NCBI GenBank assembly: GCA_947000775.1
Contig: CAMQGK010000299.1
Location: 14,508,001-14,572,000 of the forward strand
From: Pterois miles
Lineage: Eukaryota; Chordata; Actinopteri; Perciformes; Scorpaenidae
DNA length: 64,000 bases
Reading direction: 5' to 3'
Shown here in pieces: positions 11,657-22,172 of this stretch (position 1 is the first letter of the stretch; the number at the start of each line of letters is the position of its first letter). The translations under genes were made by a program, and so were the position numbers. Below the pieces are notes generated by a model. The model did not search any database. It saw only the letters and a list, made by a program, of their open reading frames with translations, and was not told the origin of the DNA.

Positions 11657-11917
11657 ACTAGGTCCCTAAGATAAAGATATGGGACATACAGCAAACAATG
11701 ATATCATATATAATAGTGTCCAACTTTGTGGCAGTTTGGGGAAAGCCCATTTCTGTCTCAGTATGGCAATGCTCCTGTGCACATGGGCTAGGTCCATAAG
11801 GTAATTAGGTTTTGGAAGAACTGTGACTGGCCTGCACAGAGCCCTGACCTCAACCCCATCCAACACCATTGGGATGAACTGGAACACCGACAGAGAGCCA
11901 GACTTTATCATGTTATG

Positions 11918-12466
11918 TCAGTATTCTGAAATTGATACCAGTCATTTAAACAGCACATTCGGCCTTATTCCAAATGGAGTACTTTCTGATGAACACACGT
12001 GGGATATGCTGGAGCATTCTTCGGACATATGACATGCATATTCAGAATATGTGTCTCAATTGGGGTTTTTTTTTACAGCAGTTTCCAGCTCTGTACGTTG
12101 TTCACAAACCAACTAGCCAACAGTTTGCAGAGATGCATGCCTAAAAGAAAAACCCACATTTCTCGTCGCACTTAGAAAGGCACCTACTTTTAAACATGAT
12201 AAAAGACTTGGATGTCAACATGTCTTTGGATACGTGCAAATATGGCAACGCCAACCTTTTTCAAGAAGGTGGTTGAAATAATGAAAGAGGGAGGCTGTGT
12301 TCACATGGTCGAACAAGTCCACCACCGGTTACGATAACCGGAGTATGCACGGCTGCATGTAAAGGGGAATATTCATTTTAATTAGCAACCAGTTTAGTAG
12401 GAATATTGTCTCTTTCAGATTAAGGGCAAAAAACAGAATAATTTAGATATGTAAACATGGTGAGTG
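11918..12466 (+). mobile_element. Insertion inside the second Tc1 relic
   Basis: Separates two parts of the Tc1 relic that would otherwise join. It opens 'tattctgaaattgatacc' and closes near 'aaacagaataatttagatat'; the opposed 'tattctg/cagaata' motifs near the ends are consistent with short inverted termini. I recall this sequence as a common teleost repeat derived from a larger transposon. It contains the Myb/SANT-like relic. Confidence 0.65.
12181..12337 (+). pseudogene. Myb/SANT-like DNA-binding domain relic
   Basis: One frame reads 'HLLLNMIKDLDVNMSLDTC', then 'KYGNANLF'. After a one-base shift near 12262 it continues 'KVVEIMKEGGCVHMVEQV' and 'HHRLR' before a stop. The pattern (helix, then 'NANLF..VVEIMKEGG', then 'VEQV..RLR') fits the Myb/SANT-like trihelix domains carried as a second protein by PIF/Harbinger-type transposons. 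About 50 of the usual 80-90 residues are visible. The frameshift and stop make it a relic. Assignment to Harbinger rather than a domesticated gene fragment is inference. Confidence 0.6.
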
Positions 12467-12563
12467 TTGGGCCTCATTGATGTTCTTGTGGCTGAATGGG
12501 AGCAAAATGTCCATGTTTAGCAAAATACTTTATTCAGGTGTCCTCATACTTTTGGCAATGCAG

Positions 12564-13664
12564 AGCACCATAAAAGCTGTGAGCTGAAACTTCCTATTTA
12601 GAAATGCCATCAAATAAGATGCTTTGTCCTACTTTCCTATCACCTTGACTCCTACTTTGTCTCCTTTGTCTGTAGTCCTTCACCTGTATTCCTCCCTTCC
12701 TCTTCCTCTCTTTATATATCTGCAGTCTCTCTTTTCACTTGTACCTGTCATGCATGTTAGGGCTCTAAGGGATGAGAAAAGAAGAAAGGGTCTGTAGCCC
12801 AGAACTTGAAAAGACTCCGACGAAGAGAAGGGAAGGGAAGAGGAAGAGGGGGCGACCAGTAACTCCCTCTGAACATCTTAAACTCCTGACTGGACTTTCA
12901 AGTGCTGCTCCTCTCATATCCTAACCAATCTTTGCCAATCCCACAGGCCTGTCATGGACTCGGTGAACGGTGAAAACATCCCTCTCTTCCCTCCTCTCTC
13001 TTTTCTTTCAAACTTCCTCCTCCTTTGTACCTGCCTTTTATTCCCTCTTTACACCAGCCAGCTATTGTACTAAAACCACTTATTCTTCATAAAAAGGTGG
13101 GATGTGAGTGTGTGCATGAGGGAGTGTGTGTGAATATACTTACGTGCTTTCTGCAATTGTGTGTCTGAATGTGCTTGTGTCTGTCATTTTTTGCGTTTTC
13201 CATTCCCCCTTTTCCTGAACTAATTTTCAGGAAACTAGACTTTGGAGAGGATTACTTCTGGTTGCCAGATATTTATGTCAGACTATGATCATGAGGCAGG
13301 AAGGTCCCAAACTGTGGATCGGCAGAGGTATTCAGTCTGTCAATCTGAGCCACCACCGCATGAGACATCTCCTGGCTCTCCTCCTCTATCCCCATATAAA
13401 TGTCTGTTAATAGATTTCACATTGGCATCCACACTAGGCAGAGATACACAAAATAGTAAATGTAGACTTGTTGCCCCGGTACCGTGGTGTTGACACTGCC
13501 AGAGCAGCCCAGTCGCCAGGAAATGTTGGCATCGTACATTTCTGCAAACCACAGATATATTGACTATCTTTTTTTTTTTTTTTCATTCAGTCAGAGGAAG
13601 TGACGTAGTAAAATGAGTGGCTGTTATTGGTCTAATAATGACTTTAAAAAGTGAAAAAGTCCAT
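12564..13664. other. Single-copy DNA, no gene seen
   Basis: CT-rich and GA-rich patches near 12.66-12.72, 12.83 and 12.98-13.03 kb, and a weak TG-rich patch near 13.1 kb. Ends near a T run at about 13569-13583. No exon or family recognised. Confidence 0.45.
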
Positions 13665-13920
13665 TAATACTGGGTACATACTACACGAGAATCAAGCCGA
13701 TTTTGGGGCTGATTGCCGTCAGCAAAGCACCAGTTTTTTGATGGATCTAAAGATTATCTTTCCATATATTCCTGTGGTGTGAGTTATATTAAGAGTGTTT
13801 TTTGTGTCCCCCAATCTGCATGGATGTTCATCCTGGTTTTCAAATCGGATCTCCTCTGTGTGGGGAATCCTGAGGACAGCCAATGATGCAGTCACGTGGG
13901 AGAGAATGACAGCCAATAAA
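13665..13920 (+). mobile_element. Fragment of a teleost DNA-transposon repeat (family J)
   Basis: Starts 'actgggtacatactacacg' and contains 'tcaagccgattttggggctg' and 'cagccaatgatgcagtcacg'. I recall this as a teleost repeat, possibly Harbinger-derived. Only one copy is in this window, so internal comparison is not possible. It abuts a family B fragment. Confidence 0.5.
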
Positions 13921-14405
13921 TTTTGTCGAGGAAAACCTGTCATGGTCATTTTCAAAGGGGTCCCTTGACCTCTGATCTCAAGATATGTGCATGAAAATGG
14001 GTTGTATAGTACCCATGAGTCTCCCCTTTACAGACATGCTCACTTTATGATAATCACATGCAGTTTGGGGCAAGTCATAGTCAAGTCAGCACACTGACAC
14101 ACTGACAGCTGCTGTTGCCTGTTGAGGTTGAGTTTGCCATATGCTAAATACAGTACCTGTGAGGGATTCTGGACAATATTTGTCATTGTTTTGTGTTGAT
14201 AATTGATTTCTGATAATTAAGATATACATACATTTGCAAAAAAGCAGCATATCTGCCTACTCCCATATTGATAAGAGTATTAAATACATGACAAATGTCC
14301 CTTTAAGGTAAATTTTGATGATCATAAATAAAAACTGTGCTTAATTTGTAATTAATTGTGATATATTTTATATATATAATATTTTAATGAACTGACAGCA
14401 CTAGA
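13921..14405 (+). mobile_element. Family B element, left end missing
   Basis: Begins in the pre-core 'gaggaaaacctgtcatgg' and runs through the core, 'gtcaagtcagcacactgaca', 'ctgttgcctgttgag', 'acctgtgaggg.ttctggac' and the A/T-rich 'aattgtgatatatttta' end. The left third and terminus are missing. The core DR1 has one mismatch. Confidence 0.85.
13966..13978 (-). promoter_or_regulatory. DR1-like site with one mismatch
   Basis: The minus strand reads AGATCA-G-AGGTCA. Same position in the family B core as the perfect sites; a C-to-T change spoils one half-site. Confidence 0.35.
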
Positions 14406-15782
14406 ATATGTTCTTTTGATTGCGGATACAGTACAGACACAAAATAGTTCATGATACTAAGTTATGGTTTATAAAAACTACTAAACCAAGACCAAGTCAT
14501 ATTCCTTGGGCAGAGCAGAGACAGGAGCATCCTGAATGATGGCACACTAAATTATACATTATTACACTGGTCTGTGACACACTGACCTGGCGTGACCTGG
14601 ATTTGAACAGTTGCGATGCTGTAAACCCCACAGCTGTGGTATGAACACCCTCTGAACCCCCACAGGAGAATCGGGGAGAAATGTCCAAGTCTCATTTCTA
14701 ATGTTAAGCTTAAATATTCTAAATTGCACAGATATTTCTTTATTTTCTTTTTCATGGAGATGATGCAGAGTGGTGTTTGCCTCACACAATATAACTGCAG
14801 GTAATAAGAACTAAATCAAATTACAGAGCAAAACCTCATAAGGGATCATTATGACTGTATGTCCCCTCTGAGACACAAGGCCAGATAGTTCAGACAGCCT
14901 GGGTGCATATAAAACCTCCCTCGCTGTTATTGGCTCCTCTCCTGATGGGGTCCGGGGTCAGAGTTCAAGTGTTGAGGGACCACTACTGTCCCCACAGGGA
15001 ATGCTGGGTAATGGAATGGGAGATTCGGGTCAGATGGAATGATTTGGGTGCAACCTCTGGCACCGGGTTAGATTCAAGCCACAGCGAAGGTCTAATGCTC
15101 GATTTAGGGCCCTCAACCAGCAGCAATAACGGCCATTAAAAGTCCATCGAGTGACAAAGAGAGCTGTAAATCTAATCCCGTTTTGGGGCCGCACACATAT
15201 GTTGGCTGTAATTCGGTTACACCTAAATAACTTGATGTCTCGTTGTATTTTCTCAGCAATTATTCAGCTCAGAAAACTGATTAGAAAAGAGAACAAAAGA
15301 TTTATCTATAGCTGTATGAATAAATACTCCATATTAAACTAGATATTTAGCTCTGCCCCTTGTAGTGTTTGTTTGCCTTTTCTAGCATGAAAAATTGAAT
15401 ATAAACCAGAGCTTATTCCAGCATCAAATGCAAACCCACACTTTCAGTCCCTGCTTAGATCTGACAGCATCGGCAGCATCACTGCAGTGGGTATGTTTTA
15501 GCTCCAGCAGGGTAGACTGTGATCAAAAGACGATGTGCTGCTGATGCTGCATGTGTTTATATATGTATTTGTGAATATACTTGCATGCTGAACTCTTTGA
15601 ATCTGTGTGTTGATATTTTTACATACAGTGGAGGCATCAGCCTCAGCGTATGCGTATTTCATTAGCAAAGTTTGAATGCGTTTCTCTGCGTAACTTGATC
15701 TGTGCTGTATATGTTCTGTCTGTCTACATATTATCACTGCCTTACAATGTGTAGTGCAATTCAGTCACACTTCAGACAGTTT
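14406..15782. other. Single-copy DNA, no gene seen
   Basis: No recurrent family. Contains several overlapping short open frames around 14.5-14.8 kb on one strand, none with recognisable motifs. Confidence 0.45.
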
Positions 15783-15830
15783 AAGATACGATAAGATGAA
15801 CCTTTATTAATCCCCTGAGGGAAATTTGGG
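15783..15830 (-). mobile_element. LINE 3'-end stub
   Basis: The pattern 'gataagatgaacctttatt' then 'aatcccctgagggaaattt' matches the stub at 49.38 kb ('aagataagatattcctttat', 'cccacagttgagaaattt'). Read on the minus strand this is a short 3' UTR end followed by a TCTTA-type tail, as left by 5'-truncated LINE insertions. The clade is not determined. Confidence 0.6.
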
Positions 15831-15871
15831 TTAGCAGTCACTCTAACTGAGCAGCATCATGTGAATGTAAA

Positions 15872-15960
15872 GGTAAAGTTTAGTTTGACATTCTGGAAAA
15901 TGAGCTTCTTCGCTTTCCTGCTGAGTTATTGGAGAAGATTGATACCACTCTTTTAGCTTG
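15872..15960 (+). repeat. Short fragment of a teleost dispersed repeat
   Basis: 'gtttagtttgacattctgga' followed by 'gcttcttcgctttcctgctg' and 'agattgataccactct' is a phrase I recall from a common teleost repeat. Only one copy here, so confidence is limited. Confidence 0.4.
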
Positions 15961-17668
15961 TCTTTTTCCAGATGATTGTGTCGTCAGCATTTGGCTTGTA
16001 GATCTGAAGGTCCTGTACTTACCTGTTTGTAAACTAGACATCAGTCCACAAAGATTTTGAAAGTTTTTGAATTGCTGACAGGTGTAGGCATAAAAGCGCC
16101 ATAATGAGCGGCTAGCTGTCAAAAGCCTCCTAATCGTAAATATCACTCTTTAGCACGTTTGTCTCTTTATAAGGGTGTTTGTCTTTCATACGTAAAGCAT
16201 ACATTTCTGACGATGACCAATACTGATATATGATTAATAGGCCAGCGCTATAAAAAGACAGTTACACTACCCTCCAAAAAATGGTGCTGCCGTCCCAGAA
16301 TGCTCCACAATTCACGATTCTGCTGGCTGTCTGGCAACCTCATAGTGATGATAACACTCCCAGGAAGCCAAGAAATCAAGGAACGTAAAGAAAGAACTAA
16401 ATGTCCTGTGAGCAGTCAAATGATTCACCTAGTGTGTATGTGAAAAAGTTGGTTTGTTGGAGGAAGTGCTGGAGGCACAGTGCAGTCACAGGAGACAGAT
16501 TTTCAGCCTGGGGAGAACCTGCTGCTCTGACTGAGGTGAAGATCATTATGGAGGGATAAGCCTGGGCAGAAACGGGGCCATTTTGTATTCAAAACTATTA
16601 TAGTTTCCCCCAAAATATCTGCTGTGTTTCTGACATTCAGATGCAAGTTTAAGACATTACACAACAGGTCTCAGCGGGTGTCATTTCAACCCCAAAAGGA
16701 CCTTGTAATCCCATCCCAGTGGTGTTTAACAAAGCAGCTGCTTGTGTTTGTATGCAAGCACTCACTCACACACTGGGTTCCATATGAAGGTTTGAGTGTC
16801 TGTGGCACTCGCTGTCTGGCTGGCTTCACCTGTCACCTGTCAGTCTGTCACCGTTCATGACGGGCTCCCCCTCCTCTGCTTCAACCTGCCAGCGTGGGGG
16901 CATGACGGGGGACAAAGCCGGAGTGACAGACAGTGACAGGGCGGTGATCCCCTCTGTACGCCACGGGCAGGGGGCTGCCTCTCCATGTGTCACCCTGAGT
17001 GACAGAGTGGAGTCCTGCCCGAGGTGAGAACGATGCAGCTACTTGATAGAGGACTGGTCCACGATGAGGGCTGTATCTCTGCTTCACACACATGCATACA
17101 AATGATTGCAGGAACAAATGCACACACTTTAAATGCATATAAACATGTTGTACACATAACCACACATCTGCAGCCAGACGTGCTTCCTTACACTACTGTA
17201 TGCGCTCCTTCCTCCACTCAATGTGAAGATCGGAGAAGTTTTGAAAGAGAAAATAATCAAAAATAATGAATATACTCATTTTACTGGCTCTGTTAAAGGC
17301 TGCTGAGCATATGATGAAGTTGAAAATTAGATTTTATGTGATTGCAAAAATATATATAATAAAACAAGAGTTTATATATACAGCTTGATTGGATTTTAGA
17401 TCAATCAGATTTGGACACACCATATCAAAACACAAGCAAATCCCACCCTCAGCTGTGTAAATTACATTGGCTTTTTCTATTGCTCTTTATTACATACACA
17501 GAACATAGCCACCCGCATTGCTGGGCTGTGCTGCATTTTAAATCAAATGGACTCTGAGTGACATTCAGATACATGCTGAAGGATAAAAACAATACGAAGG
17601 GCAGAGGAAAAGGCTCAAGTTACTCGGCCTGGGGCAATACACCTATCTTACCTATCACAATACTGTGC
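15961..17668. other. Single-copy DNA; TGACAG-rich patch at 16.83-17.01 kb
   Basis: Apart from the TGACAG cluster nothing is recognised. The 16.9-17.2 kb part has open frames on both strands without protein-like features. Confidence 0.45.
16830..17005. promoter_or_regulatory. Cluster of six TGACAG/CTGTCA hexamers
   Basis: CTGTCA begins at 16830, 16837 and 16845, and TGACAG at 16924, 16934 and 17000. TGACAG is the core bound by MEIS/TGIF-type TALE homeodomain proteins. Two CACCTG E-box-like cores sit in the same first cluster. The motif count is seen; function is inference. Confidence 0.3.
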
Positions 17669-17965
17669 CTGAGTGGCCGTGGCTAAGACGTAGAGCAGGT
17701 CGTCCACCAGTCGGAAGGCCAACTCCTTCGGTCTCATGTCAAAGTGTCCTTGAGCAAGACACTCAACCCCAAATTGCTCCCGAAGGCTGAGCCATCAGTG
17801 TGTGAATGAGTATTTAGATTAGATCCTGATGGGCAGGTTGGCGCCTTGCATGGCAGCCTCTGCCATCAGTGTGTGAATGTGTCAATGCTGACATGCAGCG
17901 TAAAGCGCTTTGAGTGGTCGGACGACTGCTATACTGCTATACTATATAAATTCAAGTCCATTTAC
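17669..17965 (+). mobile_element. Degraded tRNA-derived SINE-type repeat
   Basis: The head 'gtggctaagacgtagagcag' resembles a tRNA A-box region and 'cggaaggccaactccttcgg' sits where the B-box should be, now decayed. The body 'gtccttgagcaagacactca', 'ccccaaattgctcc', 'gtaaagcgctttgagtggtc' and the tail 'ctatataaattcaagtccat' are landmarks of an abundant teleost repeat. No poly-A tail is visible. Derivation from a tRNA is inference. Confidence 0.65.
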
Positions 17966-18908
17966 TTGGGAGCTGATTCATTATCTATTGTGATTTTTAA
18001 GGCAATATTCCAATTTATTGCAATTTTTGTTAACTTTTTTAACACTACACCATGGGAAAAAGTTAGTTTTAATTTGGAAAATATTTAAATTGATACAGTA
18101 AAAATGTTGAGTAGTCAGAGATGTCCTGAAGTCAGTTATTTCAGTCATTGTCAAGAATTATTTACTAAACTGTTTCCAGCAACCAAAAAAAAAATCATCA
18201 AAAATCAATCGTATTCTTATCAAGACTAAAGACATTTTTATGCTTCGCATGAATATAATCCAATCAATCTTATTTCCATATAGGTACTTACAGTTCCCTT
18301 TGTTAACACCTTATTTTGAAAACCGGGCGTAGTCACACATATACTTCCACTAACTTCTCCAAGTCCGTCTCCAGCTCTCCGTTAGCTCCGTTCTCTTTAT
18401 ACATCCGTGTTCAGCTCCATTGGGGCTGTTTAAATGTAACATACATGTCAGTAATAGGCGTTCTACAGTTGTACCGTCAGCCGGTTTGACCATGGAGATG
18501 AGAATGACGGCCGGCTTGACGGCACGTTACCACATAATGTTTCCTGTCCATGAGTTAGCTTGCAGCTTTAGCCATAATGTCTAGCTCTGCGTGAAAGCCA
18601 AAATGTTTCCATAGTTTACTGTATGTGTAGTCTTTACAGCTTTGGATTTAATATATGAGGATGCCAGATGTATCCCCGTGGGTGGCGTACCCTCCTTCGT
18701 TTTCTTCATCCTCGGTTTTGCTTGTTTCAGCTTCGCTGTAGTCTTGGCTACGACGTCACGTTACTCAGACTACAACAATAAAAGCGTAACTTCCCTCTGT
18801 CTCCACATAGACTCAAATGAAGCACATACTGTAGATTCTGGCTTTAAATTAGCTATTTCACAATTGTAAAAAAAAAAAAAAAAAAAAGTATCGTGATACA
18901 TAGGTGAA
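17966..18908 (+). mobile_element. Family D element, long copy
   Basis: Shares with the copy at 27.6-28.3 kb, which is inverted, 'tttggaaaatatttaaattg', 'gtccattt', 'ttatttccatata', 'cttacagttccctt', 'ctacaacaataaaagcgta' and 'cacatagactcaaatgaagc'. Ends near a 19-20 base A run and 'gtatcgtgatacataggtga'. About 0.94 kb and non-coding. From memory it resembles hAT-like elements with 'attgtgatac' ends. Confidence 0.7.
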
Positions 18909-19529
18909 TTGTTTTTTTTCGCACCCCAGAAAATACATACAAGAAGATATGTATCTTTATTCAGCTGCCACCATAAATATATTTCAGTAACCATCTGCAT
19001 GAAGCTAGTCCCCCTAAGATCAAGATCAAGGATGTGTTTCCAGTAGCCCTGGTAGCCATGGTATATTGATATATCTTTGCTATCTGGCCTCAGCCCCCCC
19101 AGGCATCACTAAACCCAATCAGGCTTGCAATGAGTAGCGTCATCACTGGATGAGCTATCTCCCCCCGGAGACCATCGGTGTGTGATCTCTGTGGGCTCGA
19201 GGTGCAGAGGAGGGGAAGCAGAATCCACATGAAGGGCTTTCTGGAAGGTCTGTGTCTGTGATGAGGGTTCATGAGGAAAACCCCATTACAATATCAGAGC
19301 CAATATTTATGCTAGGGAGTTCAAAAAGGAGGATATTGTCATCCCTGCCTCCCGGTCACCACCTCCTGTCGACCAGGAGTTCAACTCCAAAGCTCTGAAA
19401 ATACATCTTCTCTTAATATTCTCTTCATTTATCTTCTTGTCCTTCTTCTCTATTTACTATTGCAAAATTGCAAAAAGCTGTACCATCTGAGACTGATCCC
19501 GACCGACTTTACTGTCAGCAGCAGGTTCA
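18909..19529. other. Single-copy DNA, no gene seen
   Basis: No recurrent family or exon recognised. Confidence 0.45.
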
Positions 19530-19671
19530 GTTTTAGAGCTAGATTGAAAGTATTGCTGCAGTAGTAGTACTAGTTGTTAGGAATCCATTAGTATCAACTG
19601 TGTCAATGTTCCAAGCTTAGGCTAAATTTTGGCGAGGAAAAACTGCCATAGCCACTTTCAAAGGGGTCCTT

Positions 19672-19684
19672 TGACCTCTGACCT
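19672..19684 (-). promoter_or_regulatory. Perfect DR1 site in the B core
   Basis: Minus strand AGGTCA-G-AGGTCA. Confidence 0.55.
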
Positions 19685-20032
19685 CAAGATATGTGAATGA
19701 AAATGGGTTCTATGGATACCCACAAGTCTCCCCTTTACAGACATGTCCACTTTATGATAATCACATGCAGTTTGGGGAAAACAACATGCAGTTTATTTGC
19801 ATGTAGTACAAATGTGTTGTTTTTTCCTATTCTAAAATGATGTGTTTGAATATTTCTGCATACTGGGGTCCATATCAGTCTTAAATTACATAAATTGGGT
19901 ATCACTGTAAAGCTGAGACTCTTGTGAATCCAATGAGCTCAACTGTGTTCATGTGTGATGAGGTTAGTCCCCATAGCAGCCATTTCATTGCAGTAAGACC
20001 ATTTTTTTTTAACTTGACCACACTGTATAAAA

Positions 20033-20048
20033 TGACCTGTGGTGACCT
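20033..20048 (-). promoter_or_regulatory. Perfect DR4 site
   Basis: Plus strand TGACCT-GTGG-TGACCT, that is AGGTCA direct repeats spaced by four. DR4 is the preferred arrangement for thyroid-hormone receptor or LXR with RXR. It lies 350 bp from the DR1 in the same element. Confidence 0.45.
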
Positions 20049-20250
20049 CTAGGATAACCACAGCCTCATGAAACTTTACAGTCACAAACTTGAGACCTAG
20101 ATCATTCAGAAGATGGATGGATTTCCTAGGTAGATTGAAGGGGGCTTCTGAGCAGTTTACACAATAGAAGTGCTCACCATCTAATCGCCAAAAAATGCAA
20201 TTCTTGCAGAAATCTCCAAAGGTCAAAAGTTTTTGATACCAAATCACAGC

Positions 20251-21914
20251 ATGGCTTTTTCTATGCTGTTCCGCAAGGTCTTGGTGTCAATTTTTATCAA
20301 TTCTTGATAGGTAAAAAAAAAAATGGTTAAATATAGCACAAAATCTGTGTAACAAATGGTATCAACCCAAACACTGCTGCAACTACTGATGATGCATGGG
20401 AATGACCATCATCTACTTTTATCATAATGTTCTAACACTCTCTTTATTAATTTATAGTCATGTTTATTTCTGATTTATAACTACAACTTGACAGAGCAGC
20501 ATTTCAAATTAATCTTCAGATTCCCAGCTTTCACATGATGTACACCCCTTCTATGTGACATCAACTGTTGACCTGCTATCTCCCACTAAAGACCCCCTGT
20601 ACCCCCCTAAACAAGACAAAAATGGGTCTAAGTGTGTCTCAGAGGATTTCGGTAGGGGTATGGAGGTATACGTAGTCACAAGAAAGAACCAAAAGATAAT
20701 AATAATACAACTTTTGGTAAATATGACACCAATTACAAAATACAAGTAACAGCACCATAAAAGATTAAAAAAAGCCAAACCCAACTTCTTTTTTATAAGC
20801 AAAGAAACCAGGCAATTAAAAGATAAGTTTAGAGCACAATTAAATGGGTTTTTAAAAAGCCTCTGTAACTTGTTCTTTATCAGGTTTGCATTAATTGTGA
20901 GGCGCTTGCTGGATTAAAAGGTCAAGAGATATGCATGGGGGTCAAACCTGGCCTGGACTTAGCGATGCATTGGGCGGGCGGATGGTGGATTGAAGCGCTT
21001 AAATAAATTTTGGTGTGTATCCATTAGTACCTCCAGGAATCTGATTGAGACTGACAAGCTTGGCCTTCCTGTGTGTATCGCTGAAGAAACGTATCGGAGC
21101 GTTGGAGGGAACAGACGGGCGGACGCTGATAAGCATCTCAACCTGATCCAGACAATTAGCCAGTGTTTACTTCAGGAAGCTCGCTGTGATGGATCAAAGA
21201 GACCCGGGGGCTGTATCACTGGCTCCGGAGGTTGTCTCCCTGTCTCTCTCGTTCATGCTCATTCCCTCTCCCTCCCTTTCTCTAGTCAATTTCGCTGTGA
21301 ATGACCTCAGGAGAACTCTGACCTGCAGCCTCAGGCCATGCTCCCTCTTTAGCTACTGTTTCACGCCACCTAGCTACTCTCTCCCTCTATCGGTGCTGTC
21401 TGGCTTTCAGGATTTATACACTAAGCCCTGTTTTGCAGGGAAAAGTGGTTGAATAGGCTGCATAGGGTGCATTTCCTGTATTTATTTATGCAATATGTGT
21501 GCGTCTGGGTGTGTGGTGTAGTAAACAGCTCAGACAGGCTACATAAAAGGCTCTTTTCCTGCTTGGGGTTATCAGGACAGGGGACCTCAGTGGTTTGACA
21601 TGAGCAGGCAGAGGCAGAATGAGGGGTGCTGATGCTAGGTGGCTTATCTCCAGCCTCCCTGGTCCCAGAGGTCTACAGAGAGCCGAGCATCGCCCCCTTT
21701 TCTTTCCTTTCAAAGGCTTGCACAAACACTGTTCTCTGGTCCCATGTCTGCAAGAGCAATTTGACATTTAAGCAGACACCAACCCCACCCCCTTTCCCCT
21801 GCCCTCACACACAAATGCATGACTACAATCATGATTATGTTTGGTTTTTAATAGCGTTGAGTCATAAAATCTGACAATTTGATTCGTAATTATCCTTATG
21901 TACCGTGTTTTATT
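20251..21914. other. Single-copy DNA, no gene seen
   Basis: Includes a moderately GC-rich part at 20.93-21.35 kb without recognised repeats and CT-rich patches near 21.24-21.28 and 21.38 kb. No exon is supportable. Confidence 0.45.
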
Positions 21915-22172
21915 CATTTATTTGATCAATTTATGTCTTTTTTTTAAATTAATAGATTCTATGGCAGCAAATAATTATTTTCATTGCTGATTAATCTGTT
22001 GATTATTTTCCTGATGACGTCCTCAAATGTCTTGTTTTGTCCACAATATAAAGATAGAAGTAAAGAAACCAGAAAATATTCACATTTCCGAAGCTACAAT
22101 CAGAGAATTTTCTTAAAAATGTATCATTTATCAAAATAGCTGTTGATAACTTTAATAGTTGACAACTACTAC
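21915..22172 (+). mobile_element. Family C element, degraded
   Basis: Shares 'gctgattaatctgttgatta', 'gacgtcctcaaatgtcttgt' and 'agtaaagaaaccagaaaata' with the reverse copy at 60.7 kb and the A/T-rich body with the copy at 3.7 kb. Ends 'taatagttgacaactactac'. Confidence 0.7.

Larger units (their letters stand above)
11660..12563 (+). pseudogene. Second Tc1-like transposase relic, split by an insertion
   Basis: The left part translates to 'TLWQFGESPF' and then 'GNAPVH', followed in another frame by 'DWPAQSPDLNPIQHHWDELE'. The right part at about 12470-12563 resumes with 'vlvaEW'-type sequence and the family's 3' end 'ggtgtcctcatacttttggc'. This is the C-terminal DDE region of a Tc1-like family different from the relic 700 bp upstream. 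The second catalytic aspartate is glycine ('GNAPVH' for the usual D-N-A-P) and the third catalytic residue is glutamine ('NPIQ' for NPIE). Together with frameshifts and the insertion it is certainly dead. The N-terminal half is missing. Confidence 0.88.
19530..20250 (+). mobile_element. B-core element, variant right half
   Basis: Carries 'gctagattgaaagta', the B core ('ctgacctcaagatatgtgaa', 'tgataatcacatgcagtttg') and then a right half unlike standard family B. It contains 'tttgcatgtagtacaaatgt' (also weakly present in the 6.2 kb copy), 'gcatactggggtcc', 'cctaggtagattgaaggggg' and 'caaaggtcaaaagtttttga'. So the 6.2 and 19.6 kb elements form a subfamily that shares only the core with the others. 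No coding capacity. Confidence 0.65.

Noticed and set aside
17669..17740. Functional tRNA gene
   Set aside because: A-box and B-box are decayed, no cloverleaf can be drawn, and the sequence continues into a SINE-type body.
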